Position numbers and translations under genes: made by a program. Source: Viscum album (Eukaryota; Streptophyta; Magnoliopsida; Santalales; Viscaceae). From it: a stretch of DNA of 64,000 nt. The stretch's first letter is position 1; each line of letters begins with the position of its first letter. Shown here piece by piece: positions 11,570 to 23,146 of the stretch. The stretch spans positions 1,182,354,357 through 1,182,418,356 of the forward strand of contig OY728152.1 in the NCBI GenBank assembly GCA_963277665.1, written 5' to 3'. Under the pieces are notes generated by a model. The model saw nothing but the letters and a program-made list of their open reading frames with translations, ran no database searches and was not told the DNA's origin.

Positions 11570-13421
11570 CCAGTCCCTCAATACCTTTTTCGTCCAATGC
11601 TGATTCTGATATATATTTCATATTCAATTGACATTTTATTATGGATCATGAGACTACATTATCCATTTCACATAAATTTCTTTATTATCACCACTTGGAA
11701 ACATTTAATAAAGATAATGTCTTGGGTATTTAAGGCTATATCTAGTAACCAATTTTTCAATCATGCATATATATCATGGGTGTAGAATTTCATGTATGTC
11801 TCCCTAATTCACAACAATAAATATTTTTCATTGGTGTACATCACAATGTCAATAAAAAATTTTATCAATCATGAATACATATAATTGGAATACAATATAA
11901 TGTCATGTACCCCATTTAGGAACTATACATGTATTTCTTTTGTGTAGATCATCATGTCTAACACCCCAGTTATCAACTATTCTTATATATCATTACTCAT
12001 CACAATATTATTTGTATCTCGTTATCACAAGTTTTCACATTGACCTATCAACCATGATTAAGAAAAATTCGTCCTTTTATCCCAATTAACCACCAAAACA
12101 TCCATTAGTTGACTCACCCTTAAATTATTCTAATTCCATTAATTGATTCTTGAATTATATAATAATATCAATTTCCATTAATTTATTCAAAATTTAATTA
12201 AAAAAACATTCCTATTTATTATTTAACCAATTAATTAATCACATATCTTATTTTAGTCATTTAAAAAATTAATTAACCATTTCAAAAACACAACATCAAA
12301 TAATTAAATCATTAATTAATTATTCATAATATAAAATTAAAAAAATATTTTCCCTCAATTAAATATTCAATATTTTGATAATTATCCTGAAAATTATATA
12401 TCCAAATTTTCACAATAAAACACCCCAATAATTAATTCTTCAATTAATTATATTGATTCCATAATTCCATTACTCAATTAAAACCCCAATATCAGCAATT
12501 AATTAATTACCATAATACATTATTAAATATAGGCATTATAATTTATAAATAATCCCATGAAATTTCTACAATCATATATATGTAAATAATATCATGACCC
12601 TGGGAATTGAATAATAGACCACCTACATCTATTCAATGATGAACGATTGCACAATGGAAATCCCAAAAAATTAACCATCACAACATCATAGATTGGGATC
12701 TAGATCTAGATTCCTAAAAAAATATTAAACAAAAGAATATCTATTACTTATGGATATATATATCAACATTCCTAGATCTATATTACTATAATATAGATCT
12801 ATATCTAGAAATAGATAACAAAAAATCACCCCAAAAGAAAGAGATGAGGAAGGAGTATGAATGGGAAAAGGGGGATATTTTCCTCTTTTGGGAGAAGTGT
12901 TGATCATAGATCTTGGATATGAATCATCAATATTAAAGTTAAGATAACCATATAATCCCTAGAAAAGATTTGAAATTGTAAAAACTTATAAGGTTTTATG
13001 GTTGGGTTTAAATGTGTGAGTTTCTGTGGTTTGGGGGAATTAAAAAAAGATTTTCTGGCCATTAAAAAAATCAAGCATTGTTTCTTATGTAGGGGTGCTC
13101 TGTCTGCCCTAATCGTGCCCAAACTGTGCACCTATAATTATAGGGGGTCAAAATTTCCCATTTATGGAGCACTATTTGACAAACCATGCCCTAGTAATGC
13201 ATCTCGCCAATGACAGGTGTTGAATAGTTTTCTCAGATGGGTCGCAAAGTTTTCACTCATCATGCACCAACCGTGCACAACCATTATTTATTGAATTTTT
13301 CTAAAAAATCACCCAAACACACCAAATTTTAAGACACAATAGAAAAATAATCAAGATGAGAAAAATGAGTTCCTTTATAGATTCGTGAGATAACTCTAGA
13401 AATGTTTGGGATCTTATAATA
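11570..13421 (-). repeat. Part of a chromovirus 3' LTR (minus strand), truncated by the giant-LTR element
   Basis: On the minus strand, the chromodomain remnant is followed by the purine run AAGTGGGGA (13422-13430) and then by TATTATAAGATCCC starting at 13421, plausibly a decayed TGTTATAAGATCCC LTR start. From there to 11570 no coding sequence is visible. The part around 12600-13300 is moderately G+C-rich with GGCGAGATGCATTACTAGGG-like sequence, and the rest is A+T-rich with many TTAATTAA runs. The far end of the LTR is not present and is inferred to lie left of the window beyond the giant-LTR element. Confidence 0.55.
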
Positions 13422-13439
13422 TCCCCACTTATATCAAAT

Positions 13440-14520
13440 AGTCCTTGAGCTGCCCTCCCATTATTCTTGGAGATTCCGAGCCAAATATATTGGGCCAAAA
13501 AGCCCTCATATCTACATACTATTATGAGGTTTCCTTATTAACACAACCATTTTTTCACAATACCTGAACTATCAGTAGGGTCATTCCTCAATACAATTTA
13601 TCATTACAATCCAACACACATAACATATGCTCCTCAAAGGATTAATCGACCTCATGTTCAACGTCATCTAGATAGATCACATGAGAAGGGTTGGGGTGAT
13701 TCTACCAAAGTTACGATATATGGAAAACATCATGCATAACACTGTATTTACGTGGAAGATCCAATCCATACACCAAAATCTTATTTCTCTCCATAACATC
13801 TAATGGTCTAACAAACTTGGACAACAACATACCATACCTCTATATCATATGGTGACCCAACCTACGCGATAACTGAGGGAATAAAATATCACCCCCTTTA
13901 AACTATAGGGGTCTTATAAGTCTATCATTATGCTACTTATATCTACTCTGAGTATTATCCATGCATTTCAAAATCAGCTCTACCTGCTCTGATGCCACTT
14001 GCATGAGACTCAGTCACGACAACTCATACTAACCAACCTCCATCCAACATAGTGGTGATCTACTTGGCCTACCATAAAGTAACTATTATGGGTCCATATG
14101 TATATTTTACTAATAAGAGTTGTTATATGATAACTCCATTAGAGCAATGTGTGTCTCCCAATACCTACTGAAGTCAAGAACACATGGCCACAATATATCC
14201 TATAACACCTCTATATTATGATTATACTACCCATATTTTTATGGGTGGAAGTCTATAATAAATAATAATTAAGTACCAAGTGCCTTTTAGATATCCTTCT
14301 ATATCATTGAGGTGAAACATGAGTTACAATCAGAAACTATAGAATGTGGAACCACGTGTAGATAAACTATCTCCAAAACAAACAAATCTCCTAGCTTCTC
14401 CACCGAGAATGACTTCCATGTAGTTAATAAATGATCAAAATTAATTAATCTATCCAAAATAACCCAAATAGAAACATTATTCCTTAGATTATTTGGGAGT
14501 TCCACCAAAAAATCCATCGT
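13440..14520 (-). pseudogene. Chromovirus integrase core, C-terminal domain and chromodomain remnant
   Basis: Read on the minus strand from 14517, MDFLVELPNN then SIWVILDRLINFDHLL and VPHSIVSDCNSCFTS match the start of a Ty3/gypsy chromovirus integrase core (family pattern MDF-GLP, WVIVDRLTKSAHFLP, VSDRDPRFTS). The first two catalytic Asp positions are visible. Further on (about 13620-13900), LDLPRKYSVMHDVFH and NPSHVIYLDDVEHEVD match the integrase C-terminal end, and about 13480-13650 resembles the chromodomain-like tail (VLDCNDK...WKNG-like). Several stops and shifts make it non-functional. The zinc-binding N-terminus and everything upstream of the integrase core are missing; at about 14520 the sequence changes abruptly into Athila-type RNase H. 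Confidence 0.7.
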
Positions 14521-15522
14521 TGTTTATTGTTCATTAGGTAACTTACTATTTCATGGCCAGTGTAAACGATATCATTAGATAACACTAAGTAAGATCAGAA
14601 CCTGTCAAAAGTGAACACAACTTCCAACATCTTTTTTTATGTGGTGGTGAAATTCAATTGTGCCTCGTTGATCGTATTGTGGTCATAATATATGGGTAGA
14701 AAAATTCTATCATTCCACCATCCCAAGACTGCTCTTACAACATAGTCACTGGTGTCACACATCACTTCAAATTGTTTCTCCCAGTTGGGAGCAATCATCA
14801 CTGGAGCTTCTACCAGGAACTACTTATGGTGATCAAAATATGGTATGAAAGTCTCATCAAAATAAAATATGAAATTCTTGGTCACAAGATTGGTGAGAGG
14901 CTATGCTATTTTTGAGAAGTCATGGACAAACCGCATGTTGAAACCTGCATGCCCCAGGATACTGCGGATTTCACTGACGGAAGTCAGAATCAGAAGTCAT
15001 GAAATGGCATCTATCTTTACCAGGTCCAACACTATCCCCTTTTTATAGATTCTGTGGCCAAGGATAATGACACTTTTCACCATGAAATTACACTTTTCCC
15101 AGATCAAAACTAGTTTAGTATTCTCACTTCTTTCTATAACTTTCTCTAGGTGTCGCAAACAAGTGGTGAATGATTATCCGTAAAAGGAAAAATCATCCAC
15201 AAGTATCTCAAGTATCCATTCCTCCAAGTCATGGATGATATCCAACAGACAATGCTGGAAGGTGGAGGGGGAATTTCACATGCCAAAGGACATCCTTCGG
15301 ATTGAAAATGTACCATAGGGTCAAGTAAAGGACCTCTTCTCTTGATCCTCTTGAGCAATGGAAATCTAATTATAGCCAGAATGGCCATTGAAGAAGCCGT
15401 AAAATTTTTCCCTAATAGTCTTGCTAGCATATGATCTATGAATCGAAGGGGGAAATGATCTTTTCTCAGGGCGTCATTCAGCTTTATGTAGTCCACACAG
15501 ACTCTCTAACCCATGAGAGTGC
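14521..15522 (-). pseudogene. Athila-type Ty3/gypsy RT (3' part) and RNase H remnant
   Basis: On the minus strand, VDYIKLNDALRKDHFPLRF (15496 downward) is the Athila/Tat RT signature (family: VDYRKLNDATRKDHFPLPF). It is followed by the fingers-palm region in shifted frames, then SVSEIRSILGHAGFNMRF (connection; family: EIRSFLGHAGFYRRF), then the RNase H start MCDTSDYVVRAVLG and LNEAQLNFTTT. RNase H ends at about 14540 with SYLV...IVYTGHE, after which chromovirus integrase begins. The part encoding the RT N-terminus lies at 25836 and upwards, separated by the Tekay insertion. Stops and frameshifts make it dead. Confidence 0.8.
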
Positions 15523-15527
15523 GTGCA
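15523..15527. repeat. Target-site duplication, left copy
   Basis: GTGCA immediately before the TG start of the Tekay LTR; the right copy at 25831-25835 is GTGTG. The two differ by two transitions. Using GTGTG as the ancestral site restores the expected amino-acid pattern of the interrupted RT. Confidence 0.65.
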
Positions 15528-18184
15528 TGAAATGACCGGAAATTTTGAATGAATTTTTGTTTCCTTTTTTGTGACTGTGTTGTTTTAGTTTATACTCATC
15601 AAAAATATGTTTCTTACATAATGATGTGAGTATAATTAAAATAAGACCCTTGGGTTTTGACTTTTATATGACCGCTGGTCAATATGACCTTTGGAGACTA
15701 AATATTGTGATTGTGGTCTTTAAATACAAGTGATATTGGTTAAGTAATACAGAAAGAAGATTCAGTGACCTCATCCAGTAGTCTCAGGATGATCGAAGCC
15801 CATCTAAGGAAACATTGGAAGGATGTTACACCACTGGGCTTTTCTCTGGACCAAACCCAAGTCGAACATCATCGTGTGAAGCTAGTGTGGAATCGCCTTC
15901 AGGAGAAGTTATAGCATTTTGGAATCACTACTCGGGCAATGTTGGTTGAGCCACCCTCATATTCTCTCACCATAGCACACCTTACACTTAGGTCATATTC
16001 TGGGGTTATAAGGGGTTATGTAACAAGACCGTAGCTTCATTGTGAAATCCTTTGAGATAAATAAAATTGTAATTTTCCTATGTTGAAGTTTGTGTTTTTT
16101 TCCGATGTTCGAATAATTATATGTTGTATATTGATGAATTTTGGAAAAGGGGATATTTTAAAATATTTATTTAAACCTTAAATAATTAATTATGTCTAAT
16201 GATTTTCAAAAAATGGTCTTCTGGAAATGTGTTCATTATGAAATTTAGAATCTAATAAGATCTACTTAATTTTTGTGAATAGTAAATTATGAATAGTGAT
16301 GTTACGCTTAGGATTAGTAATGGGTCCAAATGTATTAGTAATAACACTTAAATAAATTATTAATATAATTTAGGCACCCTAATTATGTAATGTGAATCAA
16401 TAAAATAGGTAAATAATTGTTTCATAAATTATTGTTCAAGTATTAGTTTTTTCATGTGAATAGTGTTTTTTAATTAAAAATTACATTAAAAATATTTAAG
16501 AATTTATTTTTATAAAATGGATTTCATTTTTGAATTCAGACAATCGATATTAAGTTAAGATGATTTTTGATATTTTTTCTGAAGAAAATGAATTTTCGGT
16601 GAATAGTGAAAATATAGTTTTTAGTTTCAGGTGTTTAATGAAATCATTAAGGATGTAATCATTATTCAATCATTTTGGACGACTTATGAATATTAAGATA
16701 AGGTATGAGGTCTCCAAAGTGGCCAATACCATGGGAAATACCATGGGAAAGCCCATGGTTTGGCCAATACCACCGATGAGGTGTCCCTTGGCCATTAATG
16801 ACTTATCCACTCACTTCTCATATAAATACCAAGTCTTTCCCACATTCTTTTCATTTAAAAATCCTCCTCAATGAAGTTCTGGTCTCCTTTCCTCCCAAGG
16901 AGTCCTCCCAAGGTGCCCTCTATCCTCCCAAGGTCCTGACATTCATGCTTTCGAAGATACTCTTCAAGTTAAGGGATTCTTTCACCCTCCTCTTTTAAGT
17001 GAGGACTTCCTTTTTGTTGTGTGTTATATTTTCCATCTTTTTATTTTGAGGGTATGTTCTTATAAGTTCTTATTACTCCCCATTTCATGTGAAAATGATG
17101 ATATACCCTTTCTTCTCTCATCAATTTGTTTTCTGAGTTTTTATGTGATGTCGTTAGGCTGCCAAATTTCTCGTAAAGGAAATCACATTTTCTCTTTTAT
17201 TTCATGATTCCTTTTCATATGGTATGTAATAAAAATATCTATACAATGAACTTATTCAGATTACATACGGTATTATGAATTATTTATGAGTGGGTGACCC
17301 TTGTCCCTTCTCTTTTAAATGTTTTCAAAAACCATTTTATAGAGCTGTTATGCTGCATAAATTTCATCTCAAAATTTCTATCTCTTTCTCTCAAGAAATC
17401 CACTTGTTTATTTATGTGAATACCCAGACCTATTTCATTTCAATGGGTGATCATAAATATATAAAGATGATATATTTGATTTTGGAGTTTAAATACATAT
17501 ATCCCTCACTCCCTTTCTATGGGTTATAGATGATATAATGATCTTATTTTTAAGAGCTTTTAAAACATAAAGATTTTGAAATAAAACCCATTCCTATTAT
17601 TCTCTAGGGGTTGTTTTAGAAATGTTTGATTATTTTCAATGTGGATCACATGTATGTACAGACATATTAATGGTGCGCCCTGATAGCGTTTCAAAGCATT
17701 GGGTAAAGATTTAATCTCTAGAGATGAAAAGTTTCATGATACCTTGGTGAATAACCTTGGTAAATTTTATGACACATTGGGGATGGATCTTGGTGATATT
17801 TTCATGAATGACTAAATGTAATTTTGTAGCCACATATTCAAGTTAATTTTTTGTTTCTTTTCATTATGATATGCCTATACTTCCATTTCTCATATCTTTA
17901 TGTTGTTATTCAAGTTATTATTGATATCCTTAGTACATTGAATAACTTGTTTACCCTTACTGGGCCTTCTGCTCACCCTTTCCATTGATGAATGTATCCA
18001 GGATATTAAAGGAAGTAATTTTACTTAGGATGATCTTATGATGAATCCTTACAAGCGGATTAGAAGAATGTTTTATCTTGTATTCACGTTTCATATTTCT
18101 GGATTTCCAAGACAGTAGACCATAAAGATCCTCTGTATGTAAAATGTAATGAAATGTTATGTATTAAAAAGGAGGGATGCCACA
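15528..18184 (+). repeat. 5' LTR of Tekay element
   Basis: Starts TGAAATGACCGG and ends GGATGCCACA, followed by GT and the primer-binding site. It is collinear with 23147-25830. It contains CATGGG-rich sequence (16720-16760), a TATA box (16821) and a block with GTTAGGCTGCCAAATTTCTCGTAA (around 17150-17180) that also occurs in the giant LTR. Open frames inside it (16686, 17019, 17290) have no family resemblance. Confidence 0.88.
16821..16828 (+). promoter_or_regulatory. TATA box of Tekay 5' LTR
   Basis: TATAAATA following CACTTCTCA. The matching site in the 3' LTR (about 24458) reads TGTAAATT, so the second copy has decayed. Confidence 0.5.
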
Positions 18185-18186
18185 GT

Positions 18187-18205
18187 TGGTATCAAAGAAT
18201 AGTTT
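18187..18205 (+). other. Primer-binding site of Tekay element (initiator-Met type)
   Basis: TGGTATCAAAGAATAGTTT, 2 bp after the LTR end, resembles the complement of the initiator-Met tRNA 3' end. A leader of about 430 bp without coding features follows before the gag ATG at 18638. Confidence 0.75.
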
Positions 18206-18637
18206 AGCTATTTATGGAATCTAGGATATGAATCTTTAGGAAGAAACCTATAGAATAGTTTAAATATCGTGAAAACATCCTGGTATTTTGGTGAGTATTG
18301 AGTAAGTGGTTTATCAAACAAATACATCCCTATCTAGATACGAGCAGGTAGAGGCAGCTCTTGCACAAATGTACATAGGGGTAAAACCTGAAAACACTCC
18401 TTTGAGCTGGAATCGAATGTGAACTGGTGCAAGACAAAAGGCCTTGCTGCACTCTTGGATACGACACTCCCGGGGGATATGTTTGGTTAATCGTAATCTT
18501 TTTATGAATCATTAAGAAGGAAATATAAATAAATATAATTGTTTAAGCATGATGTTTTAAGACTTAGAATAGTTTATAGTTAAAAGATTCAAAAATGAAA
18601 CAAGTTTCTCACTAACATTTGATTCATTTAGAAAATT

Positions 18638-19590
18638 ATGGGCAATAGTAGGAACCATGCAATTGGTGACCGCAATGGACTATGCACTGACGACCCATCG
18701 GTGGAAGTCGGAATGGAAATATTCATGCAAATGATGAACCAACTGACTCATGTTATATGTAATAACTTGAATCAAGCTGAGAGGCCGATCTCACCATGAA
18801 GGGAAAAATTTTATATTGAGTCCTTTATGCACCAACGACCACCAACCTTCTGTGGAACGACCGACCCATTGATTACTGAGAAATGGATCTGCTCTATAGA
18901 AAAGATATTTTCTGTTCTATGTTTTTTAGTGAAAGAGAAGGTCACCCTAGCTATCTATCGCTTGTAGGGAGAAGCTGATCAGTGGTGGGAACTGATAAAA
19001 AACACAAGGCAAAGAGTGGAAGATGAAGCTATGGAGTGGGAAGAGTTCAGAGGGATCTTTTTTAGTAAGTATATGCCTCGTTCCATGAGAACAAGAATTG
19101 AGAAGGAGTTTCTTTAGATGAAAGAGACAGAGAATGAATCTGTGGGAAACTACAAGGTGAACATCACAAGGATTTCATGATATACCTCTAGCTTTGTCCT
19201 GGATCCAAACGGTAAGGTTGATAGATTCTTCAGTGGACAGAGACCTCGTCTGCGGAAGAATCCAGCCAACCGAGATTATGATTGCTACGAGGAGATCATG
19301 CAGAGTGTGTTGAAAGTCAAGCTAGGGTTTGGTGAGATGATGTGGTATCGTAAATACAATGACAAGAAGATGTCGATGAAGCCTAGCTTAGGGGAGGATA
19401 TTTGATGAGGGAAGAGGAGGAAATAAATTGCAACTTCCCATGTGTAATAAATGTGGGAAGTAGCATTTGGGGAACTGCCTGCTCGAGAGTGGTAAGTGCT
19501 ACAAGTGTGGATGAGATAGAAAAAATACTTGGAATTTTCATGGTGTGGTGAAACCTCAAATTCCAAACACAAACGACAAGGGGATGTAGT
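18638..19590 (+). pseudogene. Tekay gag remnant (capsid and zinc knuckle)
   Basis: The first ATG after the leader opens a frame reading MGNSRNHAIGDRNG. The capsid region reads PPTFCGTTDPLITEKW and SIEKIFSVLCF, then GEADQWWEL and WEEFRGIFFSKYMPRS. These fit the Ty3/gypsy gag pattern PPTFxG...W...EKIF, GEAxxWW, WEEFxxxFxxKYxP. Near 19440-19510 there are traces of a CCHC knuckle (ending KCYKCG) in shifted frames. Stops at about 18797 (SP*REK), 18967 and 19117 and later frameshifts make it non-functional. Known role: forms the virus-like particle and packages element RNA. Confidence 0.78.
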
Positions 19591-19699
19591 GTAGGCCCTA
19601 CCTGATGTCTAGTGATTCAAGTGTGTACAATAGGGGCACATTTCCAATCATTGTCCAAATCCGAGGGCACTGTAGGGGAACTACCATCAGCCTCAGCAA

Positions 19700-20150
19700 T
19701 GTCCAAGGGATCAATGCCATGCATTTTCTATCACGACATCTGAAGTCGATGCTCCGAATGATGTGTTAGCAAGTACTCTTGTTGTCCTCTCGAAGCTAGC
19801 AAGTACTTTGTTGGATTTTGGTTCTACGCATTCCTTTATTTCCCCCATGTTTTCAAGGAATTTAGAATCAACCCCTGAATTTCTAAAAGTATAGTGTTCA
19901 ATCAAGCCTCCTGGTGGGGCTATCCGAGCATCGTTAGTGTTTAGAAACTCTAGTATTTACATTAGTGATCACAAACTTATCACAAATCTAGTAGTCATTC
20001 CAATGATGGAATTCGACATTATTCTAGGAATGGACTAGCTCTCAAAGTATAATGCTTAGATCAATTGTAGAAGCAATGAAATATCAGTAGTCTTGAATGG
20101 AATACATACATTTATCTTCCAAGGATAGATATCTCAACCATATCTTTGTC
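19700..20150 (+). pseudogene. Tekay protease remnant
   Basis: One frame reads VLASTLVVLSKLASTLLDFG followed by STHSFIS. The family active site is (L/F)DSGATHSF(I/V)S; here the catalytic Asp remains but the following Ser is Phe (DFG). Downstream, VIPMMEFDIILGMD matches the flap-distal pattern (F/Y)D(V/I)ILGMDWL, ending in a stop where Trp is expected (TAG from TGG). It precedes RT in the usual chromovirus order. Confidence 0.75.
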
Positions 20151-20218
20151 TAAAAAAACCCCATAATTCTATCTTTATGGAGTTGATTGGTGAAGAAGAA
20201 GAAGGAGATTAGTGTAAG

Positions 20219-21170
20219 ATGATAGAAAATGTCCCCATCATCCAAGAATACGTTAATGTATTTCATGAGTAGTTGCCTGGACCTCTCCTAGAAAGAGAGG
20301 CAGAGTTCTCCATAGAACTTGTACCTGGATCTCATCTGATATCCAAGACCCCGTATAGGATGACAAATCTGGAAATGGAGGAATTAAGGAAACAACTCCA
20401 ACATCATTTGGAGAAGTGGTTTATCCGACCAAGTGTGTCTCCTTGGGGAGAACTTATTCTCTATGTGAAGAAGAAGGATGGATCGATTCAGATATTCATT
20501 GATTATAGAGAACTGAATGGGATCACAATGAAGAACAAATACCCACTTCCAATAATTAATGAATTATTTGACCAACTTCATGGGGCTCAATACTTCTCTA
20601 AGATTGATCTTCGATCTGGTTATCATCAATTGATGGTGAAGAAAAAAGAAATTCCAAAAACTGCCTTCTGATCAAAATATGGGCATTATGAGTTTGTTGT
20701 TATTCCCTTTGGACTGACTAATGCTCCTTCTATTTTTATGGATTTTATGAATAGAGTATTTAAGGACTAACTTGATAACTTTGTGGTAGTTTTTATTAAT
20801 GATATACTGATATATTCCAAAAATCGCGAGGATCAGGAAGATAATCTAATGGTTATTTTGCAAACTCTGTGGAAGGACATGCTTTTTGGAATGTTCAGTA
20901 TATGTGCTTTCTATTTACAACAAGCCGCTTTCTTAGGGCACATTGTAACCAATGGAGGAATCACAGTTGACCCTACAAAGACAAAAGTTGTAGAGGAGTG
21001 GTATAAACCTACAACAATAACTGAGATTCTTAGTTTTCTTAGATTATCAAGATATTATAGGAGGTTTTTGAAAAAGATTTCATGACATTCTAATCCATTA
21101 ACCAAGTTAACTCGAAAAGGGTTCATGTTCATCTAGAAAAATGAGTGTGAGGAAAGATTCCAAGAGCTGA
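20219..21170 (+). pseudogene. Tekay reverse transcriptase remnant
   Basis: Frame from about 20273: [61 protein letters not shown]. It continues in frame past a TGA at 20669 (Arg expected) to [17 protein letters not shown] and then FVVVFINDILIYS. The catalytic pair, normally FIDD, reads FIND, a G-to-A change that removes one essential Asp. The connection FLGHIVTNGGITVDPTKTKVV and RPTTxTEI-like region follow. The frame stays the same from 20273 to 21403 despite stops, so indels are few here. Confidence 0.88.
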
Positions 21171-21600
21171 AGAAGGGATTGGTTACTACACCCATGATAA
21201 CTCTTCCCTCAAGTGAAGAAGGATTCATTACTTTTAGTGATGCATCTCTAAAAGGGCTTGTGTGCGTCCTCATGAAAAATGAGAATGTCTTTGCTTATGC
21301 ATCTCGACAGTTGAAGATTCATGAGATGTATTATCCTATGCATCATCTAGATACTGACTACAGTCATTTTTTATATGAAGATCTGGGGGCACTATCATTA
21401 TAGAGTGAAATGTGATATATACACAGACCATCAATGTTTTAAGTATATTTTCACACAGAAGGAATTGACAATGAGATAAAGGATAGGGTTGGAACTTCTT
21501 AAAGACAATTGTTGTTCAATTCATTATCACCTTGGAAGAGAAAACAATGTTGTTGATGCATTAAGCAAGAAAGAGAATGTTGTTCATTCCATGATGATGA
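21171..21600 (+). pseudogene. Tekay RNase H remnant
   Basis: TLPSSEEGFITFSDASLKGL and VFAYASRQLKIHEMYYP match the chromovirus RNase H (family: YSDAS-GLG-VLMQ, AYASRQLK-HE-NYPTHDLE). The YTDH-like region follows in a shifted frame near 21420, and the domain end (RxGLELLKDNCCSIHYHLGR, then NNVVDALSKK) is at 21480-21570 in another frame. One net frameshift therefore lies between about 21403 and 21489. Confidence 0.82.
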
Positions 21601-22946
21601 TTCAAAAAGATCCTTTGATCATTGAACTACTGAATCTAGACATGGGAATTATAAGTAAAGGGACATCATCAACCCTAACCCAAATGATTTCCCAGAGAGA
21701 AGACCCTTTGTTACAAGTGATGTTTGAGTATGTAAAGGAAGGAATGTTTCCTGAGTTCAATATCAATCAAGAAGGTGTACTGAGATTTCATACAAGACTA
21801 TGTGTTCCATCTATTCTGGAAATAAAGAAGGACCTGATGGATGAAGCTCATGGATCCACTTTCTCTATACATCCTAGAAGCACAAAAATGTATAGATACC
21901 TTAGTGATCATTATTGGTGGGATAATATGAAAAAGGATATTGCTGACTACACATCAAGGTGCCTAGTCTGTCAGTAAGTAAAGGAAGAGTGACAGCTTCT
22001 TAAAGGGGTATTGCAACCACTAACCATAACAGGAAAGAAGTGGGACAATATCAATATGGACTTCGTCGCTGGTCTTCTTAGAACATCCAAAGGAAACAAT
22101 GCGATATGGATTATTGTGGACAGTATCACCAAGACTGCCCATTTGATCTCTATTTAGGAAGATTTTACTCCTGGTAAACTTGCTAGGATTTACGTGATGG
22201 ATGTGGTAAGGCTGCATGGGGTTCCACTTTCTATAATAAATCATCGTGATCCAAGGTTCATATCAAAATTATGGAGAAGTCTTCAGCATGCTCTGAGCAC
22301 TAAATTGAATTTTAGTATGGCATATCACCCCAAACTAATATCTAATCTGAAAGGACTATTAAAACACTCTAGGACATTCGGGGAACATGATCAATGGAAT
22401 TTATGGGTGGATGGGATCAACATCTCCCTTTAGTGGAGTTCTATTGCAACAACAGCTTCCACCCGAGCATTCAAATGGAACCATATGAAGCTCTATATGG
22501 GAAGTTATGTAGAACTCCTACTTTGTTGGGAAGAATCTGGTGAGAGAAGGCTTCATTAGCCTGTTCTTTTTCAATAGATGATAGAAAAAGTCTTTTCCAT
22601 CCACCAACACATTAAGGCTGCTCAGAGTAGGCAAAAGAGCTATGCTGACAACCATCGAAGGGACTTGGAGATTGATGTGAGTTTCAAGTTCTTTCATCGA
22701 ATTTCACCATGGAAGAGAGTCACGATGTTTAGGAAGAAAGGGAAGCTCAGCCCTAGATACAATGGCCCCTATGAAATCCTTGATTGCGTGGGAGCAGTAG
22801 CCTATCAGCTTTCACTTCCACCAAATCTAGCACAAGTTCATGTTGTCTTCCATGTATTCTTCTTGAGGAAGTACAGACCTAACCCTTCACATGTACTAAA
22901 CCCAGAGGTGGTACAACCGGAACTTGACTTCTCTTATGAGGAGTAG
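21601..22946 (+). pseudogene. Tekay integrase remnant
   Basis: The zinc-binding N-terminus is seen at 21850-21977 (FSIHPRSTKMYRYLSDHYWW then CLVCQ, the HHCC pattern). The core has MDFVAGLLRTSKGNNAIWII, VRLHGVPLSIINHRDPRF and MAYHPK. The second catalytic Asp (family VSDRDPRF) is His here, and the position of the catalytic Glu (family GQSER) reads Lys. A segment at about 22403-22515 is out of frame between two compensating shifts. The C-terminus (RKKGKLSPRYNGPYEILDCV, VHVVFHVFFLRKYRPNPSHV) is well kept. Known role: inserts element cDNA into the genome. Confidence 0.87.
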
Positions 22947-23111
22947 CTACTGGAGATCTTGGATCATAGAGAAAAGGTTCCTACACAAAAGGCTACCCAC
23001 CTTGTTAATGTGTGGTGGAGAGACCACAAATATGAAGAAGCAACAGAGGAACCAGAGGAGTCTATGAGGCATAAGTACCTACATCTTTTCTATTCTGAGG
23101 ATACGAGTTAA
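22947..23111 (+). pseudogene. Chromodomain-like C-terminus of Tekay integrase
   Basis: Directly after DFSYEE and a stop (Gln/Arg expected), the frame continues LLEILDHREKV, HLVNVWWRDHKYEEAT and MRHKYLHLF. This matches the family tail (EILDRKxxxLR-K-IPLVKVLWRNHxxEEATWExExxMRKKYPxLF), a chromodomain-like fold thought to guide insertion into heterochromatin. One stop separates it from the integrase. Confidence 0.75.
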
Positions 23112-23131
23112 AATTTTGGGGAAGAAAATTC

Positions 23132-23146
23132 TTAAGGGGGAAATAA
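23132..23146 (+). other. Polypurine tract of Tekay element
   Basis: TTAAGGGGGAAATAA immediately precedes the TGTAACGACC start of the 3' LTR. The preceding bases (GAGTTAAAATTTTGGGGAAG) resemble those before the tract of the giant-LTR element. Confidence 0.7.
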
